DNA from: Cordilura impudica
Taxonomy: Eukaryota; Arthropoda; Insecta; Diptera; Scathophagidae
Direction of reading: 5' to 3'
Assembly (NCBI GenBank): GCA_963682025.1
Contig: OY821518.1
Location: forward strand, 233,947,836 to 234,011,835
DNA: 64,000 nucleotides
How positions within the stretch are numbered: the stretch's first letter is position 1; each line of letters begins with the position of its first letter. Shown piece after piece: positions 1 to 10,725 of the stretch. The translations under genes were made by a program, and so were the position numbers. A model generated the notes under the pieces. That model was not told where the DNA came from. It made no database searches and saw only the letters and a program-made list of their open reading frames with translations.

Positions 1-990
1 CATCTGCCGCTCGCCGCTTTGCCGCTCATTGCGTGGCCTCGTCCTTAGAGAGATAATTGTCTTTATAATGGCAATCATTCTTTTCATCTTTTAATTTCGT
101 ATATGTATATAAAACTAAATCATTTAGAGAATGAATAAAAAAACTTTTTTTTTTTCTAAACTTTTATAATTTAGATTTTTTATATTCATTTTCCTGTCTT
201 ATCACCCTTATTTTTTTTTTTTTTTTTTAATTTTACATTGTGAAAATGTAAAACTTTATCATTAAAAAAAAAAAAGAAAAAAATATGAATAGCTAAGCAA
301 AAAAGAAAACCGCCTCTTTATTGTTATTTACACTGTCATTTAAAACGTCTGCCTGCCAGTCTATGGGACTGTTTAGTGTGCTTAATGTCAAGTGATAAGA
401 TGTTTTCTGATGAAATAAAAAAATTTATTAAAAATATTAACAGGAAACAAATAAAAATAATGGATGGTTTTAATAAAAAAGTAATAAAATTTCCATCGTA
501 AAACGTTTGAAATTGATGTCGAAAAGTTTAAACATAAATCGATTATTTTCCCATAAAAATAAAACTTTATTTCTGCTTCAAAGACATGCATACGAGTATA
601 TCAGAAGCAACAGACAATCAATTTTCAATCAGTGAGATAATATAATTAACCTCAAATTATTGGTGGCCATAATGAAATTTGTATCATATTGAAAGTCTAG
701 CAAATGGCCGAAAAAAAAAAATTATCATACAAATTTTAAAAATTTTAATGGAAAAAACTTAAGTCACCTACTAGAATTTTATTGGTATTTAGTTTAGTTA
801 CTGAAATTGTTCCTAATGATTGTTAAATTATTTTTTTTTTTTTTTTTTTTTTATAAAAAATAATGTATTTTCTATTTAAGAAAAAAAAGTTTCGTATATT
901 TTTAGTAATTTTTTTAAAAGGAATGCGGGTTATTTTCCGTGAAAATTCATCAGAATCTAATAATTGATAATTTTGTTTTTCATATTTTTA
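1..990. other. AT-rich sequence, nothing assigned
   Basis: The first ~50 bases are GC-rich for this window and contain short CCGCT/GCCGCT repeats; the rest is AT-rich with poly-T and poly-A runs (longest near 832-852). No open frame here looks coding and no repeat family seen elsewhere in the window is evident. Confidence 0.5.
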
Positions 991-1699
991 TACCCTCCAT
1001 ACCACTGTGCAGAGGCTATATATCAGTTTGTCAATCCATTTGCAACTCACATCGAAATATATTCTAGAGATCCAATAAACTATATATATATTCTTGATGC
1101 TTACGAAAAGAGATGTCGATCTGGCTATGTTCGTCTGTCCGTCTGTTGAAAACATTCTGCTATACGCAATAGGTTGAGTGGGTCGTAAACTTGAGCTTAA
1201 AATCTGCAACAGTTTGTTATTGGATTTGGAGACTATAGACCCAATAGGTGCGGAATGACGTACGAAAATGCAAAGATACTCCGATAAAATATTAAAAACT
1301 AAAAAAAATGAAAAAATTTTATACGTAACAGAGCATATGCATATACGAGTAGATATGTATTAGCGATGCATACACATTTTTGTTTGCCTGTTGTTTTTTT
1401 TTTTTTTTTTTTTGTACATGTGAAGGTCCACAAACAAAAATGCGTATGCATCGCTGTTAAAAATTTGTGTTTATATTTATGCTCTTTGCATTTAATAATT
1501 GCTTTCAGTTCAAAAATTTCGAAAATATCTAAAATTTATGTTAATTATCTTATTAATTTTAAACATCATTGTAAAGAAATAATTTGAAATCTAGCGTTTT
1601 TTGTCGCTTAGTGTTGACAACCTTGGTTATAATATTGTATTTACAATACGATTAGAGGGTATAAAAGATACGTCACAGCCGAATTCAGCAGTATAACTT
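991..1699 (+). mobile_element. Helentron-like interspersed repeat, family A copy 1 (mini-me/DINE type)
   Basis: It starts TACCCTCCATACCACTGTGC, has a (TA)n block followed by TTCTTGAT near 1082-1100 and GTCYGTC repeats near 1130-1145, and ends AGAGGGTATAAAAGATACGTC then AGCCGAATT. The same start, core and end recur at 11.9, 13.8, 28.3, 31.8, 32.7 and 33.2 kb. Two proto-microsatellites, (TA)n and (GTCY)n, flanking a conserved core are the hallmark of dipteran mini-me elements, which are non-autonomous relatives of Helentrons. It has no coding capacity. A 25-bp inverted repeat lies at 1362-1386 and 1431-1455. Confidence 0.72.
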
Positions 1700-1737
<38 letters not shown>

Positions 1738-1799
1738 AGATTTACAAATTACAGAGAACAGATTTCGATTCCCATCACATTTTCTTCATGGAAGACATA

Positions 1800-1840
1800 T
1801 CTGAGAAAATTCTCCAAAAATAATTTCTAATTATTCTTCG

Positions 1841-1879
<39 letters not shown>

Positions 1880-3240
1880 TACAATCAATGTCGTTTTTTT
1901 TTACAGAAAATACTCGAGGAATTTTTCTATAAATTTTGTTTAGAAAAAATCAGATTAAGAGGTCCTTATGTTTCGAAGAGGTTATTCTAATTTTCTGAGA
2001 AAGCAGCAATTCCTAAAAAGAAAATGCTCCCAGGAAAAATTTCGTAATAGCCGCTCATTGATTTTTGCATTACCAATAATGACCTACCCCTGTCCACTGT
2101 AGTACTTTTAAAGTGAAAATAAGGCGTTATTAATAATATGTTATACAGCTACTTATATATCATGCCAGCTCCTTGCATACTACATTACTTTCAAAGTGAA
2201 AATAATGATTTCCTAGGCAACTAGCTACCTCCAATGACATCCCCGTGTTAAAATAATGAGCTTATCAGGCAAACTTCAACCAGTTACTTCTCTTTCTAAC
2301 ACCCATTATTTGGTCATTTTTTTTCCTGGGCTAGTGCCATTTCGATTATTCTTAAAATTACTAATTAATTCTTCTTCGATAATAAAAAACTTTTATAATC
2401 AAAGTAGTTTTTCTTAGAGAAAATACTCTGTTTCAGTAGATTTCGTATATAAAAAAAAAACTAGATTTCGAGGTCCTCAGATATCGATCTGATTATTATA
2501 ATGTTCTGAAAATACGTCCGTATCGAATATCAATCTCAATTCTATTGAGCATATTCTAAAGCCTAAGGTTTATTCTACAGATAAACTTTTCGATTATTCT
2601 CCAAATTCATAAGTCATTCTTCTGTTAAAAACCTCTAAAGTTTTTCTTCGATAAAAAAAAAACTTTTACAATCAAGGTAGTTTTTCGTAAAGAAGGTTAG
2701 GTTAGGTTAGGTTGGAAGTGGCTGCTGATCCAAGGACCAGCACACTTAGACTCTGGGGTCCGTTGTGATACCACGGGACGAATGGGTGTTCCCCTCAGTC
2801 CCCACCGAAGAACCAGTTCCAGCTTCTAATGAAGCCCCTAAGATGTGAAATTTCCACGTTTGAGAAGTCAGAGAGATCGTGAAGAAACGGCGATCCCAGT
2901 GTCCGTAATCTTGTTCTGGATAGCGCCGGGCAGTGGCAGAGGAAGTGTGTTTTCGTAAAGAAACTACTCGATAAATTTTTTCCATAGATTTTGGTTAGAA
3001 AAAAGTCAGATTTTAAGGTCCTTAGAATCCGAGCATTTTATTCTAATGTTTTGAGAATATGTCCATATCGGAAAACAATCTCAATTCTATAGCGAGCGCC
3101 ATGCCTAGAGCCTAAGGTCATTTTCCGATTTAAGGACTTCTTTCTATAAAAAAAAAACACGTAGATTATTCTTCAAATTCTTAAGGCATTCTTCTTACAA
3201 AAAAAAAAAAAAAAAAAAAAAAAAACTTGATTCTGAGATT
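1800..3240. repeat. Diverged ~500-bp tandem repeat block
   Basis: Three diverged units share, in order, a line like GAAAATACTCGA, TTTCTATA..TTTGTTTAGAAAAA, CAGATT..GAGGTCCTTA, ATTCTAAT.TTTTGAGAA, then TCAATCTCAATTCTAT..AGCCTAAGGT and TATTCTTC.AAATTCTTAAG with a poly-A run. Units begin near 1890, 2400 and 2950; the third was split by the LINE insertion at 2695-2949. A weaker fragment of the same sequence lies at 4675-4860. No coding content is visible. Unit borders are approximate because the copies are diverged. Confidence 0.55.
2695..2949 (-). mobile_element. 5'-truncated non-LTR retrotransposon (LINE) 3' end
   Basis: The insert is flanked by a 13-bp direct repeat, TTTTCGTAAAGAA, at 2682-2694 and 2950-2962, a clear target-site duplication. 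On the minus strand it encodes the last ~50 residues of a reverse-transcriptase ORF: it begins FLCHCPALSRTRLRTLG and continues with FIRSWNWF near the stop. The pattern H/LCxCPAL..R.R.LG is typical of the C-terminus of Jockey/LOA/R1-type LINEs. The 3' tail reads (CCTAA)3 on the element strand (GGTTA repeats at 2695-2713 on the plus strand). All upstream coding sequence is missing, as usual for 5'-truncated insertions. The clade is uncertain. Confidence 0.78.
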
Positions 3241-3445
3241 TGTTTTCTATATAAAAAAAATAATAAGTTTGTGAGTTTTATTTCTATTGGAATTTCATTT
3301 TATGTAGAAAAACATGGTATTTTATGGAACATTTTTCCTCAGATTTCCAGCATATAATCCGTAATAAAACGATCCCATTCTGTCGACATTTTTCCATAAA
3401 GCAAATTCTCAAGCTCTATAGTTATTTTTTAATATAAAACTCTTA

Positions 3446-3815
3446 TGCCGGTTTTCTCAATGTATCGTCAAACTGCCTGTTACTTAACCAGGACATACAT
3501 TTATTGGACCGATAAACTGCTGGTTAACAATTTTGGTTTTCTCAATGTAACGACAAAAAAATTATTTTCAGTTGGCAATGCCTCTCAGAACACGTATGAA
3601 AGTTGGGAGAATTATTTTCAGTTGGCAATGCCTCTCAAAATTGATATGAAAGTTGGGAGAATAATTTATCTGTACGATAAATAAATAATTGGCAGATGAG
3701 TGCCGGTTAGCTTTGCGACAAAATAGAAGCAAACCAGACATTGAGAAAACCAAATTTCTTTAATCGGCAGTTTCTCGTTGGGATAAAAGATAATTGCCCA
3801 TTGAGAAAACGGGCA
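3446..3815. mobile_element. Harbinger-like MITE with TTA duplication
   Basis: Terminal inverted repeats read TGCCGGTTTTCTCAAT at the left and its near-complement ATTGAGAAAACGGGCA at the right. Both ends are flanked by TTA (3443-3445 and 3816-3818), the 3-bp duplication typical of PIF/Harbinger. Internally the TIR core GGTTTTCTCAATGT recurs in both orientations, and a ~50-bp block (AATTATTTTCAGTTGGCAAT and the following bases) is tandemly duplicated near 3558 and 3611. There is no transposase gene. Confidence 0.62.
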
Positions 3816-3829
3816 TTAATCTCAAATTA

Positions 3830-4460
3830 CAAAGTGAATTTTTAATGTCATATTTCTCCAGCACTATGATAGATACAGTTTTGCAAATTTGTCTGAGGTC
3901 ATCTATCATAATTGTGAGTAGTCGGACATAAAATGGGCGTGATCAATGCAGTTGGCTTTGTAGCGCCCATAGAAGAGTAAATATATGATATCATAACTGG
4001 AGTACTATAAAAGGGAAAACCTTGACACTTTGTACGACTCCATCACATATTAATGTGTGTAGGCAGATAAAAAATGGGCGTGTCACCCCCTATACAAAAA
4101 ATATGAAGTACTATGAAAGCCATAGTCTTAACTCTTGACAAGTACATTAATGACCAATGTGCGTAGTCGTCGAAAATATGGGCGGAATCGCCAAACCAAA
4201 AATCGGCAAAATCAAAAATCATCAAAATCAAAAAATCGCCAAAACCGAAAATCACGAAAAACAAAAATCGCGGAATATGGGCAGAATCGCCAATTCCAAA
4301 AATTGGCTTAATCAAAAATCGCCTAAATCAAAAATAGCCAAAATGAAAAATCGTCGAATTAAAAAATTACCAAATGATAGTCTAGGCCAATTGTTAAGTG
4401 TTGCCGGATTTAATTTGGAAAATCCAAGTTTTCTCATGGGCAGCTATATGTAGCTTGCTC
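3830..4460 (+). repeat. Unclassified interspersed repeat, family C copy 1
   Basis: Shares with 21.5-22.5 kb a series of landmarks: TTTGCAA.TTTGCCTGAGGTCATCTAT, GTAG.(C)GACA.AAATGGGCG, CCTTGACACTTTGTACGA, an ATCGCCAAAATCAAAA tract, and a final TTGGAAAATCCA..TTTCTCATGG.CAGCTAT.TGTAGCTTGCTCC. The 98-codon frame over the ATCGCC tract is low complexity and I do not regard it as a gene. No transposon hallmark (TIR, TSD) could be defined. Confidence 0.5.
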
Positions 4461-4892
4461 CAGAGTAGAGAAGCCGACATTTTTTTATTTTTTATTTTTG
4501 CACCGATGAAAAACAAAAAACAAATTTATATATCATTGAAATAAAGAAAATAAAAATAAACAAAGTAAAATGTTTAAATTCTGCAATAAAAGTCTCGTAG
4601 GAAAAATTGATTATCAGAACATACATACATGTCAACAAGTCTCGATAAATTGTAGTGAATCATAGCAAGCATACTACTTTTCTTATAAAAAACAACTGCC
4701 TACTTTTTTCCTATAGAAAGATCTTCAAACTCTAAGATCATTCTCTTTTAAAAAGATCTTTTAAATTCAAAGTATCTTTTCTTACAGAAAAAAAAAAAAA
4801 AAAACTCAAAATTTTAGCTCTGTTTTCTATAAATGTCTATAAAAGTTTTGTAAATTATTCAAATATGAGTCTGGGATCCCATAAAGTTTACA
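4461..4892. other. AT-rich spacer with fragment of the 500-bp repeat
   Basis: Mostly A/T homopolymers. Bases ~4675-4860 (ATCTTCAAACTCTAAG, TTTCTTACAGAAAAA, TTTTCTATAAA) resemble the tandem-repeat unit at 1800-3240. Nothing else is seen. Confidence 0.4.
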
Positions 4893-5224
4893 TCTATAAT
4901 ATTAATAGGCTAAGCGATTTCTTGTGACTGATGTTTTGTTCTACCATTTTAAACCGATTTTGACCAAACGTATATTATTTGAAAGTTTTGAGTAAATTGC
5001 ATTTAAAAGTGCTACTAACACATACATAAAATTATACAATGTTGTGTGTGCGTTTATTAAATTTGTTAATGTGTTTGTAATAAAAATGAGTTTGTTTTTT
5101 GTGTTGATTTGTGAATTGGCTATAATTGATTAGCATACTTTTAGGGTCTTTATTTAATGAAAAAAAAAAAAAAAAAAAATTTCCCAGAATTTGCGCTCGA
5201 ATTTCGAGGGCTTGAATCTGCTAG
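4893..5224 (+). mobile_element. Non-autonomous Helitron, family D copy 1
   Basis: The element begins TCTATAATA and ends CTGCTAG, sits between host A (4892) and T (5225), and has a 3' hairpin CTCGAATTTCGAG (stem of 6, loop of 1) about 16 nt before the CTAG terminus. TC at the 5' end, a subterminal hairpin, CTRR at the 3' end and insertion between A and T without duplication define Helitrons. A 371-bp copy at 33588-33958 aligns end to end. There is no Rep/helicase gene. Confidence 0.8.
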
Positions 5225-5751
5225 TATATATTATTAGTCTGCGATGTCCATCTGTCTGTCAAATAATAAAAATTATTTTAAACAAAAAGTAGTATATTAT
5301 AATAAATTTGCATCGCTTAATAAACCACTTCAGATTCTGACATGTTTTTGCTAAAATTTTGACAGAATGCTTTTCCACCGTAAAACATTTATTTGTTTGT
5401 TTTTTATTTTCAATTTTTAGTATTTTACAAATCATCAATTTTCCACGATTTGCGACTATAAAATTTGCTTGACATCACGTGCCTGCAATAAATTCTTTTT
5501 AATTTAGCAAATGGTTGCTACGTGTAAGGTTCAGTTAATAATCAAAAATATTGCCTACTTTACGGCTTTCGTATATAATTTGTCTGGTGTAATTATTATT
5601 AAAATGTTCTTTTTGTAAAATGAAAGGCGGCAATGACACTTGACAGTAATGTAAACATTATTTTAAAAACATTTTCTATTTAATACCTTCTAAATACTTT
5701 TAATTTTCTTAAGATTTCATCTAAATTTTTTCACTTGTTGTCTATTTACAG
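5225..5751. other. AT-rich spacer upstream of exon-like block
   Basis: No repeat family or open frame is recognised. The last ~50 bases form a polypyrimidine tract (TTTTTTCACTTGTTGTC then TATTTACAG) that would serve the acceptor of the exon-like block at 5752. Confidence 0.4.
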
Positions 5752-5787
5752 GCTTGTGGCAGCATTGAATTTTAGAGCTAAATAATG
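5752..5787 (+). other. Candidate small host exon ending on a start codon
   Basis: A polypyrimidine-rich TCTATTTACAG acceptor is followed by 36 nt and then a consensus donor: the exon would end AATAATG and the intron begin GTGAGT. An upstream in-frame stop (TAG then TAA) lies just before the ATG, so the block would be a 5'-UTR exon whose last codon is the initiator, a layout seen in many insect genes with long first coding introns. No matching downstream coding exon is recognisable within the window, so the gene cannot be named. It may be a chance match; branch-point and expression evidence are lacking. Confidence 0.35.
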
Positions 5788-6151
5788 GTGAGTTTTATGT
5801 AGCAGACTTTATACATTTATGTGTATGTGTATACATTTTGATGTGTATACTAATTTGAAACCTTAACTTAAATATTAAGCCAAAGTAGTTTTTTTTTAAC
5901 TCTCCGTCTAGCAACACTTCTGGTACCCTTAAACGCATGACAAGGTCCGTAGGGACCTATTTTTTGTTGATATGACATTTTCTATGAAAAAGACGTTTTA
6001 AAATTTTTGTTTTGTTATTTTATTATTGTTTATTAATTAAAGTGTTGATAAATAAATTTAAAAAAAAATTTTTTTTTTTATACTAACATAATTAATTTTT
6101 ATGAATTTTATTATGAAAATTCAGTTTTACAATGAATATAACTTAAAAAAA

Positions 6152-8109
6152 CTATTGTTGCGATGGTTGTTCCTCAGTTTGAGTGCAGGTTAAGCACCGA
6201 TGCATTAATCTTGAATGCTCTGCACAAACTGCATTGTTGCAGGAACAGCAATAGGCCCTTGTTTTGCGTTGACGACCGTACTCTTAACGGCATAGTCGAC
6301 ATGATGGACTGTTTGTCCTTAGCGCAATCGACGGTGCAGCTGCTTCTGTTGGTCTTGGTACTATCTAAAATGAAAAAATATTATATATATTTTTATTTAT
6401 TTATTCTGCTTTTGACCTTCAGAATTCTTAATTCTTACCTTGACATCAAGTTCCTCCATTGCATTCCGTATCCTTGGATATGCAGTTATGCGAGTATTCA
6501 GGGCACGTTCTTCAATGTTGGGTAATGCCAATTGCTTAGTAAGCATAAGGAGGAATGAGCGCCGTCTGTCACTTTTCTTCACTGGCTTCATCTCGTTGAA
6601 TATTTTGAGTGCAGCTTATGCAGCGATGTGGAGCATATTGTAAAACATGGCAAGCGGCCAGCGCTTTGTTGAGCGCTTGCATGTATACGTACCAAGCATC
6701 TGGTCCATAGTATCAACGCCGGATTTGTTGGCATTGTAATCAAGAATGGCTAAGGGCTTCTTCTTTTCAGTTTCCATGTTCACATCGCAAGTGTAATGTT
6801 GTGTAGATAGCAAATTTACTGATTTATTCTTCCTGGGCACATATGAGCATAGTGCTATATCGCCTTCGCTGAACCCAAACAATGTGCTGTTGATTGGCCT
6901 CGTACGATTTTTATGTAACTCCCGTGGCACAAATGTTTTGTCAGAGCGTACTGTTCCAACATATGCAGTTTTCTTTCTCATCAAAATACGCGCCAAGTTC
7001 AATGTACTGAAGAAATTGTCAGCATAAACTGTGCGGCCAGAATCCAAATATTTATCCGCAAGAGCAAGTACAACGTTCTGCTCTTGATTTATTTCACGCT
7101 CCTGGTCAGGCAATTTACCAGAATAAATCATTCCTTTGACAGGATAGAATGATTTTGAGTCACACAACCACCATACCTTAATACCATACTTGGCTGGCTT
7201 CGACGGAATATATTGTGGGAAGCGGGTACGGCCTCTGTATGGGAATAACTGTTCATCAACTGTCAGTGAATCTTGCGGAGTGTAAGCTGCTGCTAAGTTA
7301 GACTGCAACATTTGCCAAATATTATCAATTGCCGCAGTTTTGCTGTTGATTAGTCGCTGCTGTCGCTTATTTCCATTGTCGAATCTAAGGCATTGTTTTA
7401 TGGACATAAAGCGATTATACGACAATGCTGCTTTGTACATTGGACAACGCGTTGGGTCCCATAACTGTACAGAAGGCTCATTATTTGATTTATTGAGTCC
7501 AGAATACAAGAGTATAGCCAAGAAGGCATCAAACTCCTTTAGTGTGATGGTTTTAAATTCCTATTTGTTTGTTGGATTTGCCAAATTATATGCATCTGTT
7601 ATTTCCCTACCTTTGCGATTAGATTCGCGTATTATTATGTACGTCATGTCTTCATTGAAGAGCGAGCGGAATATGGTAAAGGGATCATATGTGGTTCCTA
7701 CTGGTCCTGGTTCCCTCCTTGTGTAGTTGACCATGTAATGAGCACGAATACGGGAAGTTGGTGGTGGATTTTTACTCCATTGGGTGCCGTCTTTCGCAAT
7801 AAAATAACTTTCGCTTGTTGGTGTTTCTTCTTCTTCATAATCGTCATTGTAAACCTCCTCATTGATTTCTATATCTACCTCACTTTCAGCATCGGAGTTC
7901 ACAGCAGATAAATTTGTTAGAAAGGGCAAGTCGCCATCATCTTCTTCAGCATCAAATGCCGGAATATCAAGTTCCTCGTCATGATCCTCTGCATTCATAA
8001 AATCAGCAATTTGATTATCTACGGCACGTCTTTCCTCCTCAGACATTTGTTGGTAGCGTGTGCTACGACGCACCACCATTTCAGCAAATTCAGTGTTTGA
8101 TTCTGCCAT
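6152..8109 (-). pseudogene. piggyBac transposase, two exons, three stop codons
   Basis: Exon 1 runs 8109-6439 and exon 2 6365-6152, separated by a 73-bp GT-AG intron (6438-6366). The start MAESNTEF is followed by an acidic N-terminal ~100 residues, then the catalytic core with the three conserved aspartates of the family: TVDEQLFPYRGR, VYADNFF and SGVDTMDQML. Exon 2 carries the C-terminal cysteine-rich domain (CRLC, then YCCSCNNAVC, H, C, CLTC), which in piggyBac binds the terminal repeats. Breaks: TAG at 7561-7563 (K in the sister copy), TAA at 6616-6618 (shared with the sister copy) and TAA at 6284-6286 (S in the sister copy). There are no frameshifts, so decay is by point mutation. Transposition by this copy would need readthrough of three stops. 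Confidence 0.93.
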
Positions 8110-8190
8110 ATTATTTTATCGCTTTTAGTTTCCTTCGTACAATCACTTTGAAATTTCAAACAAGATATTGAGTCTTCAGTGTCTAAACTG

Positions 8191-8420
8191 CACACAGAAA
8201 ACAGATTCATTGTGGCTACCGAATTTATTACCAACCGAATTACGATAATGATAGTAACCTATTTTCGGGTTCACGATGATTACAATTCTATTGCCTTAAC
8301 AGTAAATATTTTATCATAATAGAAAATTTGGAGATGATATTAAATTTCTGTTGATATAATCGAAAATACAGTTGTTCCACTTTAGACCAATTCGGTTGGC
8401 AAATATTTTTTCTGTGTGTG
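8191..8420. mobile_element. MITE, family F copy 1, inside piggyBac
   Basis: The ends read CACACAGAAAACAGATT and, as complement of the right end, CACACAGAAAAAATATTTGCC; further in, both arms contain ACCGAATT. The sister piggyBac lacks exactly this block: CTAAACTG joins directly to TGTAT there, giving an empty site and showing at most a 2-bp (TG) duplication. A shorter relative is at 53012-53106. It is non-coding and its superfamily is unknown. Confidence 0.68.
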
Positions 8421-8865
8421 TGTATGATTTAGTTTACGAAACTAGAGCCGCTTTTATACCCTTTCCGTTGCCTACTTGTGTTCTAGCGTGAACATCTGCG
8501 TATATGTACAAATAGGGATTAGTATTAGCAGGTAATAAAACAAATGGTAAATGCGAAGAACACGTTTGAAATGTGTTCAAACAATAAAACAGCTAATAAG
8601 AAGCCAAAATAAAGTTTATGTCTTAATGATTTCTTGTAATTTCAGTACAAAGTCGCTACGGACCTTGTCATGCGTTCTCACCTTTAAACCTCAATAAAAT
8701 CTAAACTATTGGACGTATCACCTTGAATTTTCTTTTAAACGATTTTTGACAAAATTCTCTTGGAAAACAGGGTAACTTTTGGGGTACCTTGTCCTGGCCG
8801 AAATAGGAGTAATTTCAGTTTGAAAATGAAAAAGGTCCCCAGGGACCTTCTCGCTAACCGAAGGG

Positions 8866-10008
8866 TTAACTTAAATCCATTTAAAAGTCTGTGAATGTAT
8901 TCAACTAGTGATCGGAATACAAAGAAACGTATTTAGTTAGCGAATTTAAAATGGATTTATAAAAATCCACTTGATTTTGATATTAAATTTTCATATCCAG
9001 CAGAAAAAAGAGCATCCAAAGGAGTGAAATAGTTGATTTTTTTTTGGGGATCAAGATTAGCTTAAAATTTGGATCGTCGCCAAAGAATTTAATATGGGCT
9101 TGTCAAAGAATGAAAATTGTTTTTTAAAGAAACATTTATGATGACACAACTTTTTATTAAATCCCTAATCCCATCAGTTTTACTTCTTTTGCTGCAATTT
9201 CCCAATGTTCATATTATTCGAATTTTATAAGATATTATTTAGATTTGAAAGTTTTCCAAAGTAGTTCCTCGCTTGGATGTAATAAAAATGTGATTCTTTT
9301 AGACTGACTTCACTAGAACTCCAAATTTGGTTGAAGTCTTAACACTTATTTATAATTTTATGAGATTTACGACGATTTTATACATATATATTTTATACTA
9401 TTCTTTTAAACTGATATTCTATAGCAATTTGATTAATTATTAAGAAAATATTACAGCTGAAATTTTATTTAGAGTGAATTTAGTTTTATAAAGAATTTTT
9501 CTCATTATAATCAGGCTGCGAATAATTTAAATTGTATACATCATTGAAAATTTAATTTTATTTTGCATTTTATCTTTATTAATGTAATTTTTTTTTGTCA
9601 TAAATATATTTTTGTTCCAACATGCTCCATTAACCCAATATTCTCTCGTAATAACGATGATGATGTCTTATAGAAGCAGCATATGTTTTCACACAGCTTT
9701 AAAATAATTTTTCTGGTTTTGTTATAGTTCATCACAAATTTTAAAAACATGTGAGCATAATAAAAGTAATATGATTTCCCACATCCCCCCACCCTCCCTA
9801 ATTTGTGTTTTTAAATATGTTCTATATGAGGTCAACTTAATTGCAAGCTTTGAGAATTTTTAATTTTAATGACTTCAAATTAGTGCTGTTAAATTTTGTA
9901 ACTCGATACTTTACATTTGAATACTCGTTATTTTTAAACATTTTAGGGTACAGTATATTACCGTAACAACATGCTGTATCGATCTGTAATGTATGGCCTT
10001 AGAGTTTT
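8866..10008. other. AT-rich spacer, nothing assigned
   Basis: No repeat shared with the rest of the window, no transposon remnant and no coding-looking frame recognised. A short C-rich run, CATCCCCCCACCCTCCC, lies near 9782-9798. Confidence 0.4.
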
Positions 10009-10725
10009 TATACCGTATAACACTATATGTTGAGGGTATAATGAGTTTGCGTTGATGTTTGTAAATATCAGACTTACACCCACCTTTTATCATATCAATC
10101 GTCCCAAAAGCACTTTCTGAATCGATTTTGGGAGTCCCCTTAATTATAGGAGATATGGTACGTATATTCTAAAAAATTTTGGGGGTGAAAAAAAAAAACT
10201 AATAGGAGTCGGTCATATATTTTACCCGTCTAAGGGCTGTGGGGGCCAATTTTTTAAAATTTAATAAAATTTTAAACTTTGTATGGAAGCCAACTTAAGG
10301 AATGAAATTCAGAAAATATGTCGGGGACGAAATATTAAGGGCGGCTGTCCTACATTTTATGGTTATGGCGTATTTTTTTGTTAATTTTTCCTTTGCGCAC
10401 CCGCTTTTGGCTCATGCAGTTTTTTTCCAAACCTCACAAAATTATGGGGTATAACTTCTGGAAATCGAAAAGGCGTACACTATCTCGTAGCTAGTATCCA
10501 TGTTAACCTATAGTCAAACTAGAGATCGCAAATATAAACATATTTTGAAAAATTTGGTGAAAATCCAAATTATCATGTAGATATCGGTTAAAGTTTGATT
10601 TATATGTAGAAATACAGAATCCTATTTGAACATTTTTCATGGCTGCCGGGCGCAAATTAATAACATTGCCACTCACACTTGGTTTATTATTATTTTCTAT
10701 AAGTTTATCCAATTATGGCCTCAGC
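10009..10725 (+). mobile_element. Helentron-like repeat, family B copy 1 (rearranged)
   Basis: The left part (TATACCGTATAACACTATATG, GGGTATAATGAGTTTGCG, then CACTTTCTGAATCGATTTTGGGAG) and right part (GATCGCAAATATAAACATATTTTG, CAAATTAATAACATTGCCACTCA, then TTTTCTATAAG) match family B, best seen complete at 38.9-39.7 kb. The central GTCCGTCCGTC tract and about 300 bp of family sequence are replaced by unrelated sequence (~10145-10495), so this is a rearranged or recombinant copy. Confidence 0.5.

Larger units (their letters stand above)
5900..8865 (-). mobile_element. piggyBac element, copy 1
   Basis: The element is bounded by TTAA at 5896-5899 and 8866-8869, the target duplication of piggyBac. 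Its ends are imperfect inverted repeats (CTCTCCGTCTAGC left; CCCTTCGGTTAGC as complement of the right), with a second subterminal inverted pair AACGCATGACAAGGTCCGTA (5932-5951 on the plus strand; complement near 8660-8680). It carries one two-exon transposase gene on the minus strand and a 230-bp MITE in its 5' region. A second copy of the same family lies at 47949-51434. Confidence 0.92.

Noticed and set aside
2695..2713. GGTTA repeats as an interstitial telomere
   Set aside because: Only three units, and they form the 3' tail of a LINE insertion with a target duplication.
4157..4453. 98-codon plus-strand frame rich in K, N and I
   Set aside because: Translation of an ATCGCCAAAATC-type low-complexity tract inside repeat family C; the other copy is not open over the same span.
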